From Lentzea kentuckyensis (GTDB lineage: Bacteria; Actinomycetota; Actinomycetes; Mycobacteriales; Pseudonocardiaceae): DNA of 64,000 bases. This document shows, piece by piece, positions 25,284 to 33,884 of the stretch. The stretch covers positions 37,094 through 101,093 of the forward strand of contig NZ_MUYM01000012.1 in assembly GCF_002150765.1 (NCBI RefSeq). The letters are read 5' to 3'. Position numbers and translations under genes: made by a program. Positions within the stretch are counted from its first letter, which is position 1. The number at the start of each line of letters is the position of its first letter. The notes under the pieces are model-generated. The model was given only the letters and a program-made list of their open reading frames with translations. It made no database searches and was not told the DNA's origin.

Positions 25284-26036
25284 TCAGCGCGACCCTCTGA
25301 CGGCCCACGCCCTGGCGGTCAGCTCGATCGGGCCGCCGGTGTCCAGCCGGGACGCCAGCAGGTCGCGGATCGCGGTCCGCTGGTCCGCTGGCAGCGTGGC
25401 CAGGTAGGCGGGTGCCGGACCGGCCCCGGCCAGGAAGGGTTCCCAGAAGTCGGCGAAGTCGCGGAACACCGTGGGCACGACCATGCCGGTCACCTCGACG
25501 TCGCGGAGTCCGGCGCCGGTCCACAGGTCGCGCAACGGGTCCTGCCCGCTCACCCCGGCGAAGCGCACACCTTCGTCCTGCTCGGCCGCGGCGGGGTCGA
25601 CGTCCCGGGCGGCGTCCCAGAAGTGCCGCATCATCCGCATGCCGGCCGCGTAGTCCCACACGTACGACCCGACGAACGAACCGACGCGCGCGAACTCGGA
25701 GACGGCGCGGCGCACGTCGGGCACGAAGGTGAGCACGAGCCCGCTCACCACGACGTCGGCTTCGAGCTCGCCCAGTTCGTCCGCGCTGCCGACGTCGAAG
25801 GTGGCGCCGTGCACGCGTTGCCTGGCCAGTTCGAGGAAGGCCGGCGACGGATCGATGCCGGTGATCGCGGCCGGCCGCGCGTGGGTCAGCACGGTCTCCG
25901 TCAGCGCGCCGGTGCCACAGCCCACGTCGAGCCACGTCCGGCCCGGTGGCACGTCCAGCCACCGCAGGAACTCCACCGCGACCGGCCTGCTCCACCGGCC
26001 CACGTACCGCTCGTACGCGTCACCGAGATTCCACAT
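25284..26036 (-). CDS. Class I SAM-dependent methyltransferase
   Basis: A 250-residue Rossmann methyltransferase. Motif I is WLDVGCGTGALTETVL; an acidic residue binds the ribose in ITGIDPSP; and motif IV is DVVVSGLVLTFVPDVRRAV. The start MWNLGDAYERYVGRWSRPVAVEFLRWL is typical of a family of small-molecule methyltransferases that includes many annotated only as methyltransferase type 11. It stands alone, 100 bp from the ABC operon and 41 bp from the lipoprotein gene. No substrate can be assigned. Confidence 0.92.
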   Translation of the reverse strand: MWNLGDAYERYVGRWSRPVAVEFLRWLDVPPGRTWLDVGCGTGALTETVLTHARPAAITGIDPSPAFLELARQRVHGATFDVGSADELGELEADVVVSGLVLTFVPDVRRAVSEFARVGSFVGSYVWDYAAGMRMMRHFWDAARDVDPAAAEQDEGVRFAGVSGQDPLRDLWTGAGLRDVEVTGMVVPTVFRDFADFWEPFLAGAGPAPAYLATLPADQRTAIRDLLASRLDTGGPIELTARAWAVRGSR

Positions 26037-26076
26037 GCCCGAGACGCTAACGCAGCGGCCGGGAGCTCGCCCGGAA

Positions 26077-26619
26077 CTACTTCTTGGAGGCCGCGATCTC
26101 GCACTCCTTGGCGTGCTCCAGGCCGAGCGTGATCGACGCCGCGTCGTTGTTGGGGCCGCCGAGCGCGAAGGAGACGGCCTCGGCGCCGGGCTCGTTGGAC
26201 ACCTCGACGTAGCGGACGCCCTTGTCCCGCAGGCACTGCACGACGCGGGTGGCGAAGTCGAGCGCCTCCGGGTTGTTGACGTCCTTCTCCCACGGGGGAA
26301 GCGGGTCCTTCGACTCGCACGCCTTCAGCGCCTTGTCGACCTCTTCCTTGACGGGTTGCACGCCGGCCTGGCCGCTGGCCACCTGGCCTTTCTTGTCCAG
26401 GCCGAACTGCCCCATGCACCGGTCGTACGCGGCGTACAGGGCGTCGAAGTCCTCCGGCGTCATGTCGAGGCGTTCGCGGGGGCGTTGTTCCTGCGCGGCC
26501 GACGTCGGAGCGGCGCTGCTCGGCGTCGTGATCGACGCGACCTGCGGTGGTGCTTCGGTTTTGGAGCAGGCGGCCAGCAACAGAACGAGTGCGAGAGCCG
26601 CCTTCTTCAGGTGAGCCAT
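26077..26619 (-). CDS. Lipoprotein of the MacB-like efflux operon
   Basis: The ATG 26619 product has a classic lipoprotein signal, KKAALALVLLLAACSK, with the lipobox LAAC at about residues 15-18. A Pro/Ser/Thr-rich linker is followed by a soluble domain of about 140 residues with four cysteines (CMGQFG, KACESK, VVQCLRDKG, AKECEIA), perhaps forming disulfides. A GTG 12 bases upstream is an alternative start, closer to an AAAGGA box. I recognise no family. It follows the permease by 22 bp and is probably the outer-leaflet or cell-wall component of that efflux system. Confidence 0.82.
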   Translation of the reverse strand: MAHLKKAALALVLLLAACSKTEAPPQVASITTPSSAAPTSAAQEQRPRERLDMTPEDFDALYAAYDRCMGQFGLDKKGQVASGQAGVQPVKEEVDKALKACESKDPLPPWEKDVNNPEALDFATRVVQCLRDKGVRYVEVSNEPGAEAVSFALGGPNNDAASITLGLEHAKECEIAASKK

Positions 26620-26641
26620 GGGAGTGAACACTGTCCTTTCG

Positions 26642-27811
26642 TCACGCGGAGAGCGCCTGCGTCGGGGTGAGCCGGGCGGCGCGGATGGAGGGGTAGAGGC
26701 CGGCGGCGGCGCCCACGACGAACGCGGCCAGCACTCCGGAAGCCAGGACGGGCAGGGGGATCACGAGCGGCCAGGCGTGCAGGGTGGCGTACCCGGCGAC
26801 GCCGATGGCGCCCATGGCGGTGCCGGCCAGACCTCCCAGGCCGGACAGCAGGACGGCCTCGGTGAGGAACTGGGCGCGGATGTGGCCGCGGGTGGCGCCG
26901 AGCGCGCGCCGCAGGCCGATCTCGCTGCGGCGTTCCAGCACCGAGATCACCATCGTGTTCGCCACGCCGACGCCGCCGACCAGCAACGCGACCCCGGCGA
27001 GGCCCAGGAACAGCGCGCTGTAGGAGTTCTGGGTGGCGCGCTTGGCGGCCAGCGCGTCGGACGGCCGGCTCACCTGCACCAGCCCGGGAACCTCGCCGTG
27101 CAGCGTGGCCGGCAGCACCGCGCGAACGTCCTCAATGGACTCCTCGCGGGCCTTGACGTACACGACCGTCGGGTGGCCGTCGAAGCCGAGGTCGGCGCGC
27201 GCGGACTCCCAGCCGACGAGCACCGAGCGTTCGATGTCGGGGGCGAGGGGCATCGGGCCGAGCACACCGGTCACGGTGAACCACCGCTCCCCCACGAACA
27301 CGGCGGGCTGGTCCTGGGCGTTCGCGATGCCGAGCCGTTGCGCGGCCACGTTGCCCAGCACCACGGCCGGGAAGTCGGGGCGGGACAGGAACTCACCGCT
27401 CCGCACGTATCCGTTGACGACTTCCAGCAGTCCCGGTGTCGCGGCCAGGACGGTGATGTCGGAGCTGTGGCCTGGGTCCAGCAGGTCGTTGCGGCGGACG
27501 CGGGCGTGGGTGTTGGCCACGGCCGCGGCGGCGGTCACCGGGCCGATGCGCTGGACCATCGCCACCGACGACTCGGGCAGCAGTACCGGGTTCTCCTGGC
27601 GCTGGGCGGGCTGGGCGCGCAGGAGGTTGGTGCCCAGCGCGGTCAGTTCGTCGAGCAGGGCCTGCTGGCTGGAGGCGGGGATGCCGGTGACCACGACGAC
27701 GGTGGCGATGCCGAGCGCGATGCCCAGTGCCGAGAGGGCGGCGCGGAGCCTGCGGGTGCGGATGCCGAGCGAGCCCAGGGCGAGCAGGTCGACGACGGAG
27801 AGCCGGGTCAT
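26642..27811 (-). CDS. MacB/FtsX-type ABC transporter permease
   Basis: A 389-residue permease with one N-terminal helix ([25 protein letters not shown]), a large extracellular MacB periplasmic core domain (about 60-240), and three C-terminal helices (FtsX domain). The signature [59 protein letters not shown] is clear. MacB-type systems act as mechanotransmission pumps that export antibiotics or peptides. ATG 27811 overlaps the ATPase TGA. The operon order is adaptor, ATPase, permease, lipoprotein. Confidence 0.95.
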   Translation of the reverse strand: MTRLSVVDLLALGSLGIRTRRLRAALSALGIALGIATVVVVTGIPASSQQALLDELTALGTNLLRAQPAQRQENPVLLPESSVAMVQRIGPVTAAAAVANTHARVRRNDLLDPGHSSDITVLAATPGLLEVVNGYVRSGEFLSRPDFPAVVLGNVAAQRLGIANAQDQPAVFVGERWFTVTGVLGPMPLAPDIERSVLVGWESARADLGFDGHPTVVYVKAREESIEDVRAVLPATLHGEVPGLVQVSRPSDALAAKRATQNSYSALFLGLAGVALLVGGVGVANTMVISVLERRSEIGLRRALGATRGHIRAQFLTEAVLLSGLGGLAGTAMGAIGVAGYATLHAWPLVIPLPVLASGVLAAFVVGAAAGLYPSIRAARLTPTQALSA

Positions 27812-28488
27812 CGCTCGCCCCCGCTGTCCGCGACGATCCGCCCGTCCCGCAGCTCCACCCGGCGCGGCAGCGATGCGGCGATGTCCCGGTCGTGGGTGAT
27901 CAGCGCGATGGTGGTGCCTTCCTCGTTCAGCTCCCGCAGCAACTCCAGCACAGCACGCCCGTTCGCCGTGTCGAGCGCCCCGGTCGGTTCGTCGGCGAGC
28001 ACCAACGCCGGGTTGTTCACCACGGCCCGTGCGATCGCGACGCGTTGTTTCTCCCCTCCCGACAGCTCCTGCGGCCGATGCGAGATCCGATGCCCGAGCC
28101 CCACCCGGTGCAGCGCCTCCACGGCCAGCGCCTGCCGGTCCTTGCGCCCCACCCCGGCATACAGCAGCCCGGTGGCCACGTTCTCCACCGCGCTCAGCGC
28201 GTCGGACAGGTGGAACTGCTGGAAAACGAACCCCAGCCGGCTGCCGCGCAACGCCGACAACCGCCGGTCCGACAGGGACGACACGTCCCGGCCGTCGATC
28301 TCGACCGTGCCCGACGACGGCAGGTCCAGCGTGCCGATCAGGTGCAGCAACGTGGACTTGCCGGAACCGGACGGCCCGACGATCGCGACCAGTTCGCCGG
28401 CGGTGATCCGCAGCGAGACGTCGGACAACGCCGTGACGCCGCCGGGATAGTGCTTGCTCACCGAGCGCAGCGCGAGCACCGGGGTCAC
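27808..28488 (-). CDS. MacB/LolD-type ABC transporter ATP-binding protein
   Basis: A 226-residue ATPase with Walker [12 protein letters not shown], a Q-loop ([19 protein letters not shown]), the signature [16 protein letters not shown], Walker [14 protein letters not shown] and the switch ITHDRDIAA. The [10 protein letters not shown] form is typical of the LolD/MacB/FtsE group that pairs with FtsX-type permeases. The GTG start at 28488 overlaps the TGA of the adaptor gene by four bases, so all operon members are translationally coupled. Confidence 0.95.
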   Translation of the reverse strand: MTPVLALRSVSKHYPGGVTALSDVSLRITAGELVAIVGPSGSGKSTLLHLIGTLDLPSSGTVEIDGRDVSSLSDRRLSALRGSRLGFVFQQFHLSDALSAVENVATGLLYAGVGRKDRQALAVEALHRVGLGHRISHRPQELSGGEKQRVAIARAVVNNPALVLADEPTGALDTANGRAVLELLRELNEEGTTIALITHDRDIAASLPRRVELRDGRIVADSGGER

Positions 28489-29534
28489 TGGGCCGTCACC
28501 ACTTCGAGGCCGTCGGTGATGCCGTCGCCGGAGATCTCGACCTTGTCCTGCGAGTACAGGCCGGTCTGCACGGCCTTCAGCCCACCGCCGGGCAACTGCA
28601 CGGCGTAGCCGCCCTCCTTCAACGCGATCAGTGCCGCCAGCGGCACGGTCAGCACGCCGGTGCGGCTCTCCGTGGTGATCTTCAACCGGACCGGCGCGGT
28701 GTCCAGGTCGCCCACGTCGGGCGGGTTGTCGGGGGTGACCACGACGTCGATCTTCTGGCCACCGCCGTTCTCCGGCGGAGCGGAGTTGGTGACCGCGGTG
28801 ACCTTGCCGGGCACCTCGCGGTTGTCCGGCCGCACGATCGTCACCGGCAGGCCGGCCTTCAGCGCGCCGGCCTCCGCCACCGGCACCTGGACGGTGACCA
28901 GGCGGGTGGTGGGCGTGAGCTCGAACAGTTCTTCCGAAGCGGGGGCGCCGAGCTGCGCCTTCACCGACCCCACGCGCATCGGGTGGTCCAGCACCAGCAC
29001 GCGGCCGGGAGCCAGGACACCGTTCTGCTCGACGCCGAGCGCCCGTTGCCACTTCTTCACCGCGTCGACCACGCGAGGGGTGAACTCGGCCTTGGCGGCG
29101 TCGCCGGGGCGGGTGCCCACCTGGTAGCCGAGCGCGGCGAGGTTGTCCATCACCACGGCGACGTCCGAGCCCTTGAGGCCCGGCGCGTCCAGGGCGCGGA
29201 ACAGCGGGGTCGCGCCGAAGAACACGACCACCGGCTTGTCGTCCACCCGGTACAGCTCCTTGCCCAGCTCGGTCGTCTGGCCGGCCGCGGGCAGCTTGGT
29301 GACGGTGCCGGTGCCTCCTTTGACCGGGCGGGCGGCGCCGAAGCCGAGGTTCGCCTGCAGCACGCGGGTGTTCGCGAGGTCTCCTTTGCGCACGGTCGTC
29401 GTCTTCGTCGCTGGTGGCGGCGCCGCGGCAGGCTCGTCCGGTCTGCCGCGCACCAGCAGCACGGCGGCGGTGACGACCACCACGAGCACGGTGGCCGCGA
29501 TGAGGGCGTTGCGCATGCCGTGGATCTTGATCAG
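28485..29534 (-). CDS. Membrane-anchored efflux adaptor with peptidoglycan-binding domain
   Basis: A protein of about 349 residues. An N-terminal anchor helix ([21 protein letters not shown]) is followed by an RND/MacA-like adaptor body with a lipoyl-like segment and, inserted in the middle, a PG-binding_1-like helix set ([32 protein letters not shown]). The C-terminal part has [20 protein letters not shown] and [21 protein letters not shown] 29534, with AGGA nine bases upstream, is preferred; ATG 29516 is also possible. It probably links the MacB-type pump to the cell wall. It is divergent from a two-component system 61 bp away. Confidence 0.85.
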   Translation of the reverse strand: MIKIHGMRNALIAATVLVVVVTAAVLLVRGRPDEPAAAPPPATKTTTVRKGDLANTRVLQANLGFGAARPVKGGTGTVTKLPAAGQTTELGKELYRVDDKPVVVFFGATPLFRALDAPGLKGSDVAVVMDNLAALGYQVGTRPGDAAKAEFTPRVVDAVKKWQRALGVEQNGVLAPGRVLVLDHPMRVGSVKAQLGAPASEELFELTPTTRLVTVQVPVAEAGALKAGLPVTIVRPDNREVPGKVTAVTNSAPPENGGGQKIDVVVTPDNPPDVGDLDTAPVRLKITTESRTGVLTVPLAALIALKEGGYAVQLPGGGLKAVQTGLYSQDKVEISGDGITDGLEVVTAQ

Positions 29535-29595
29535 CACTTGTGAGGATCCTGTGACGAACCGGTGATCGCCCCGAGGGCGTCCGTATCCTCTGCGC

Positions 29596-30300
29596 GTGAG
29601 CGCTCTCATCCTGGTCGCGGAGGACGACGAGAACCAGGCCGAGCTCGTCCGGCGCTACCTGGAACAGGACCACCACCGGGTGCTCGTCGTCCACGACGGA
29701 CGAGACGCGCTGGACGTCGTCCGCGCGCACCGGCCCGAACTAGTGGTGCTGGACCTCATGCTGCCAGGCCTGGGCGGGCTGGACGTCTGCCGTGCTTTGA
29801 GAGCGGGCAAGGACCAGCACGACGTTCTGGTGCTGATGCTCACGGCGAGGTCCACCGAGGACGACCTGCTGCACGGGCTCGGGATCGGCGCGGACGACTA
29901 CATGACCAAGCCGTTCAGCCCGCGCGAGCTGGTGGCGCGGGTGCGGACGTTGCTGCGACGACGTCCCGCCGCACGACCCGCGCCGTTGCTGAAGGTCGGG
30001 CCGATCGCGGTCGACCCGATGCGGCACGAGGTGACGGTGCGTGGCGAGCAGGTCGAGTGCACGCCGGGCGAGTTCGGGCTGCTGGAGGTGCTCGCGTCCG
30101 AAGTGGACCGGGTGTTCACCCGCGAGCAGTTGCTGGAGCGCATGCACGGCATCGACAGCTTCTTCACCACCCGCACGATCGACACGCACGTCAAGAACCT
30201 GCGCCGCAAGATCGAGACCAACGCCCGTTCACCCGAGCACCTGGTCACCGTGTACGGCATCGGGTACAAGCTCACCGCCGGACGCCGTGATGCGTCGTAG
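29596..30300 (+). CDS. OmpR/PhoB-type response regulator
   Basis: A 234-residue regulator with a receiver domain (AEDDENQ acidic pair, phospho-acceptor Asp in [36 protein letters not shown]) and a winged-helix effector (about 135-230; [50 protein letters not shown]). The start is GTG 29596. It overlaps the kinase gene by 11 bp. Being divergent from the MacB-like efflux operon, it most likely controls it, in the manner of antimicrobial-peptide-sensing systems. Confidence 0.95.
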   Translation: MSALILVAEDDENQAELVRRYLEQDHHRVLVVHDGRDALDVVRAHRPELVVLDLMLPGLGGLDVCRALRAGKDQHDVLVLMLTARSTEDDLLHGLGIGADDYMTKPFSPRELVARVRTLLRRRPAARPAPLLKVGPIAVDPMRHEVTVRGEQVECTPGEFGLLEVLASEVDRVFTREQLLERMHGIDSFFTTRTIDTHVKNLRRKIETNARSPEHLVTVYGIGYKLTAGRRDAS

Positions 30301-31984
30301 CGTCTTCACCCGGCTGCTCGTGGTCGTGGTGCTGATCGCGGTCTGCTCGATCGCCGCGACCGCGTGGCTCGCCACCCAGCTGACGAAGGCGTCGATCGCC
30401 CGTGAACAGGGCCGGGAACTGGCCTCCGACAACAAGATCTACGCCACGCTGCTGTCCTACGCCACCAACCACCGCGACTGGTCCGAAGTGGACGGCTGGC
30501 TGGACTCGCTGACGAGCGAGCGCTCGCACCGCCGCATCGCGCTGATCACCAAGGACGGCAGGACGATCGTGGACAGGGGCGGCGACGGCGGCCAGCTGCC
30601 CGCGACGGCCGCCGCGGTGGTGGATCCGCTGGCGGTCGACCCGGTGCTGGTGCCGGACGCGCCCGCCGACCGGATCGACAAGCGGGTGCTCGGGCCGTTC
30701 CGCACGCCGATCGACTTCCGCGACCGCGAGGACCACACCGGAACGCTCATCTGCCTGCGGATGGTCAAGCGCAAGGAGGCGGACGTCGACTGCCGGGACT
30801 CGGAACTGCTGTTCGACACCGCCGCCGACTTCTACGCGCTGCTCGGCCTGGAGGACCTGGTCAACGCCTGCCTGGCGCGCAGGTCGCTGCCGCCGGTCGA
30901 GCTCGACACCGACTACACGCCCGCGGCGAAGCAGACCACGGGCCTGGCGATCCCGGACGAACCCGCCGTCGCCGGGTGCGTCGCGTCGTCGCGCAAGGAA
31001 CAGCTCACGCCGTACGTGGCGCCGCCGGTCCTGCTCTACCTGACCAACCCCACCGGCCCGCCGACTGCCGCGATCTCGTTGTCGGGCAACGGCTGGCGGG
31101 TCGTGGGCGCCGCGGCGGCGGTGCTGCTGGCCGCGGTCGGGGTGGCGGCGTTCGCGGGCGCCCGGATCACCCGGCCGTTGCGGGCGTTGACGGCCGCGGC
31201 GCAGCACCTGTCCGGCGGCAGCGACATCCCGCCGGTGCCGGTACGCGGCCAGGACGAGATCGCGGGCCTGACCAGGGCGTTCAACACGATGGCCGCGAAC
31301 AGGGCGCAGCTGGAGCAGGCGCGCAAGGCGATGGTCAGCGATGTAGCGCACGAGCTGCGCACGCCGTTGAGCAACATCCGGGGCTGGCTGGAGGCGGCCG
31401 AGGACGGGGTGAGCGACCTCGACCCGGCGCTGGTCTCGTTGCTGCTCAAGGAAGCGCTGGTGCTGCAGCACGTCGTCGACGACCTGCAGGACCTCGCCGT
31501 GGCCGACGCGGGCTCGTTGCGGCTGACCCGCGAACCGGTGCCGGTCCTGGCCGCGTTCGAGCAGGTCCGCGCGGCGCACGAGGCACGGGCGGCGCAGGCC
31601 GGGGTCACGCTGTCGGTGTCCGCCTCTCCTTCGCTCGTCGTGTACGCGGACGCGTTGCGGCTGCGGCAGATCCTCGACAACCTCGTCGCGAACGCCCTGC
31701 GGTACGTGCCTTCCGGCGGTTCGGTCGAGGTCAGCGCGGCTCAGGACGACGGCGTGGTGATCTCGGTGGCGGACACCGGTGCCGGCATCGCCGCGGAGGA
31801 TCTGCCGCACGTGTTCGACCGGTTCTGGCGCGCGGACAAGTCACGTGCGCGCAGCACGGGCGGCAGCGGGCTGGGCCTGGCGATCGTGCGCAAGCTCGTC
31901 GAGGCGCACGGCGGATCCGTCGGTGTGATCAGCACAACAGGCCGGGGGACCACGTTCACCCTCCGGTTGCCGGAACTCCCCTGA
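30290..31984 (+). CDS. Sensor histidine kinase with large extracellular domain (OmpR partner)
   Basis: A 564-residue kinase with two membrane helices (about 8-30 and about 265-285) enclosing an extracellular sensor of about 230 residues. That sensor holds several Cys (LICLRM, DVDCRDS, VNACLARR, AGCVASSRK), which suggest disulfides. A HAMP domain (RITRPLRALTAAAQHLSGGSDIPPVPVRG) follows, then HisKA with VSDVAHELRTPLSNIRGWLEAAEDG and the ATPase domain NLVANALRYVPSGG, VADTGAGI, GGSGLGLAIVRKLVEAHGG. ATG 30290 lies inside the regulator's 3' end. Antimicrobial or envelope stress is a reasonable guess for the signal. Confidence 0.94.
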   Translation: MRRSVFTRLLVVVVLIAVCSIAATAWLATQLTKASIAREQGRELASDNKIYATLLSYATNHRDWSEVDGWLDSLTSERSHRRIALITKDGRTIVDRGGDGGQLPATAAAVVDPLAVDPVLVPDAPADRIDKRVLGPFRTPIDFRDREDHTGTLICLRMVKRKEADVDCRDSELLFDTAADFYALLGLEDLVNACLARRSLPPVELDTDYTPAAKQTTGLAIPDEPAVAGCVASSRKEQLTPYVAPPVLLYLTNPTGPPTAAISLSGNGWRVVGAAAAVLLAAVGVAAFAGARITRPLRALTAAAQHLSGGSDIPPVPVRGQDEIAGLTRAFNTMAANRAQLEQARKAMVSDVAHELRTPLSNIRGWLEAAEDGVSDLDPALVSLLLKEALVLQHVVDDLQDLAVADAGSLRLTREPVPVLAAFEQVRAAHEARAAQAGVTLSVSASPSLVVYADALRLRQILDNLVANALRYVPSGGSVEVSAAQDDGVVISVADTGAGIAAEDLPHVFDRFWRADKSRARSTGGSGLGLAIVRKLVEAHGGSVGVISTTGRGTTFTLRLPELP

Positions 31985-32018
31985 TACTGCCAGCGTTAGT
32001 CCGCTGGAGAGGAAACCG

Positions 32019-32807
32019 GTGATTGTTCCCATGCCCACGAGCGCGCCCCGTCGCACGGGCTCGTTCGTACTGACCGAGGACGTCGCCGTCCGGGTGACCG
32101 GACAGGCCCGTACCGCGGCCGCTCTGCTGCGCGAGCACATCTTCGCGCAGACCGGCTACCTGCTCGCGGAGTCGCCCGACGGCATGCTGATGGTGTCGCA
32201 CGACCCGGCCATGCGCGGCCTCGGCCCCGAGGGTTACGCCTTGCTGGTCAGCAACGACGCGGTGATGCTGCGCGCGGGCACCCAGGCGGGGCTGCGGCAC
32301 GGCGTGCAGTCGTTCCGCCAGCTGATGACCCGTGACGCCACGGTGCGCGCGGCCGACGTGCGGGACTCCCCCGCGTTCGCCTGGCGCGGGGTGTCGAGCG
32401 CCCTGCTGCCGCCGGCCGAGATGCGCAGGGCCATCGACCAGATGGCCGCCTACAAGCTCAACGTGCTGCACGTGTTCCCCGACGGCGACCCCGACGCGCT
32501 GCGCGACCTGGTCGAGTACGGCCGCGATCACGGGATCACCGTCGTGCCCGAGCTCAGCCCGGCGACGATCGAACTGCTGGACCTGTTCCCGAGCCGGTGG
32601 GTGCACATCGGCAGCGCGAAGCTCACCACGAAGTTCGGCGACCTGCTGCAGCGCCACGGCCGGCTGCCGGTGCGCTGGCACGACGGGAGCAAGGACGCCC
32701 TGGGGCCCCACGGCCGGCTCACCGAGGGCGACGACGGCCTGCGCGCCATCGCGACCGCGGGCTGGGTCGGCGGTATCGGCACCACTTCGGCCGTGGCGCC
32801 GGCCTAG
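32019..32807 (+). CDS. Degenerate, shortened GH20-like (hexosaminidase-fold) protein lacking catalytic Asp-Glu
   Basis: A 262-residue protein from GTG 32019 (GAGAGGA upstream). The N-terminus resembles the GH20b domain preceding beta-N-acetylhexosaminidases (GPEGYALLVSNDAVMLRAGTQAGLRHGVQSFRQLM). Next comes FAWRGVSSALLPPAEMRRAIDQMAAYKLNVLHVFPDGD and HGITVVPELS, matching the first strands of the GH20 barrel. The catalytic motif His-Ile-Gly-Gly-Asp-Glu appears as HIGSAK at residues 196-201, and the DDQGWR region is missing. The enzyme is therefore almost certainly not a hydrolase; it may be a binding or regulatory relic. No secretion signal is visible. Its stop TAG lies within the left arm of the inverted-repeat element. 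Confidence 0.75.
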   Translation: MIVPMPTSAPRRTGSFVLTEDVAVRVTGQARTAAALLREHIFAQTGYLLAESPDGMLMVSHDPAMRGLGPEGYALLVSNDAVMLRAGTQAGLRHGVQSFRQLMTRDATVRAADVRDSPAFAWRGVSSALLPPAEMRRAIDQMAAYKLNVLHVFPDGDPDALRDLVEYGRDHGITVVPELSPATIELLDLFPSRWVHIGSAKLTTKFGDLLQRHGRLPVRWHDGSKDALGPHGRLTEGDDGLRAIATAGWVGGIGTTSAVAPA

Positions 32808-32972
32808 TGCCGTAACCGGCAGCCTTTGCCCCGTATTTCGGTGTCCAGACGGGTGGATCGCGGTGCCGGCCCCGCGTCCTCATCCTGGTTGGCTGCGGGT
32901 GCGGGGCCGGTGCCGCGAGGCGCCCTGCTGGGCGCCGGAAGACGCGGCGAAGGTTGCCGGTTACGGCACTAG
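32804..32972. repeat. 169-bp MITE-like inverted-repeat element
   Basis: CTAGTGCCGTAACCGGCA at 32804-32821 is perfectly inverted at 32955-32972, and similarity extends to about 30 bp with three mismatches. The inside holds further nested pairs: GCGGTGCCGGCCCCGC against its near-complement, and GGCGCCC-TGCT-GGGCGCC. It has no ORF. The ends read CTAG, a possible 4-bp target duplication. The remaining intergenic DNA to 33230 (258 bp) is comparatively AT-rich and shows no gene. It probably carries the promoter of the downstream two-component system. Confidence 0.7.
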
Positions 32973-33230
32973 TTCTTCACACTCAACGATTTTTCGCAGG
33001 TCACGGCGGGCCCGGCGTTCACATGTTTACCGTGGAATTCCCGGTCCGTTTCGGCCACTGCGGTCGACCGGCTTGTCAGGGTATCCGCCGAATGCCGCAA
33101 TTGACCACGGAAATCGCACCACTCACGGCCTTTTGATCACATTTGTGAACCCTCCGCCGCCTGTCCATTACCTGTTGCACCACCTCGGTGACCTGGCCCG
33201 ACTCCCTGGAACCGTGCGATTCTTCACGCT

Positions 33231-33884
33231 GTGCGCCTGCTGCTCGTGGAGGACGACAGGGAGCTGGTGGAGTTGCTCTCCGCCGTGTTCCGCGGTGACG
33301 GACATGCCGTCGACACAGCATTCGACGGGCAACGCGGGCTGCATCTCGCGCTGACCAGACCTTATGACGTGGTCGTGATCGATCGCGGATTGCCCGTCAT
33401 CGACGGCCTGGACCTCCTTTCCCGGTTGCGTTCCCGGTCCGTGTGGACGCAGGCGTTGGTGCTGACGGCGATGGGCACCGTCCACGATCGGATCGACGGC
33501 CTCGACGCCGGCGCGGACGACTACCTGACGAAACCGTTCGACCTGGGCGAGCTGCGCGCCCGGCTGCGGGCGCTGTACCGGCGGGCCGCGGAACTGGCCG
33601 CCGTGCTGCGGATCGGCGCCGGCCGGCTGGAGCTGGAACAGCACCAGGTGGTGCTGCCCGACGGCGAACGGGTGCAGCTGACCGCCAGGGAGTTCGCCCT
33701 GCTGCGCGTGCTCGCCACCCACCCCGACATGGTGCACACGCGGGCCTCGCTGCGGCGAACGGTGTTCCAGGACGCACCCTCACCGTCCATTGTGGACACC
33801 TACGTGCACTACCTGCGGTCGAAGGTGGGACGTTCGGTGGTGCGGACGGTCCAGGGGGTCGGTTACCGGTTGGGGGCCCTGTGA
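33231..33884 (+). CDS. OmpR/PhoB-type response regulator next to the biosynthetic cluster
   Basis: A 217-residue regulator. The receiver has LLVEDDREL, the phospho-acceptor Asp in VVVIDRGLPV, VLTAMGTVHDRIDG and YLTKPFDLGELRARL. The winged helix includes LTAREFALLRVLATHPDMVHTRASL, IVDTYVHYLRSKVG and VRTVQGVGYRLG. The start at GTG 33231 has no clear ribosome-binding site, so a leaderless transcript is possible. It is coupled to its kinase by a GTGA overlap. No link to the neighbouring cluster is proven. Confidence 0.93.
   Translation: MRLLLVEDDRELVELLSAVFRGDGHAVDTAFDGQRGLHLALTRPYDVVVIDRGLPVIDGLDLLSRLRSRSVWTQALVLTAMGTVHDRIDGLDAGADDYLTKPFDLGELRARLRALYRRAAELAAVLRIGAGRLELEQHQVVLPDGERVQLTAREFALLRVLATHPDMVHTRASLRRTVFQDAPSPSIVDTYVHYLRSKVGRSVVRTVQGVGYRLGAL

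Noticed and set aside
32804-32972. Rho-independent terminator of the GH20-like gene
   Set aside because: The arms are about 110 bp apart, there is no U-tract, and the element extends far past a terminator; a mobile-element explanation fits better.
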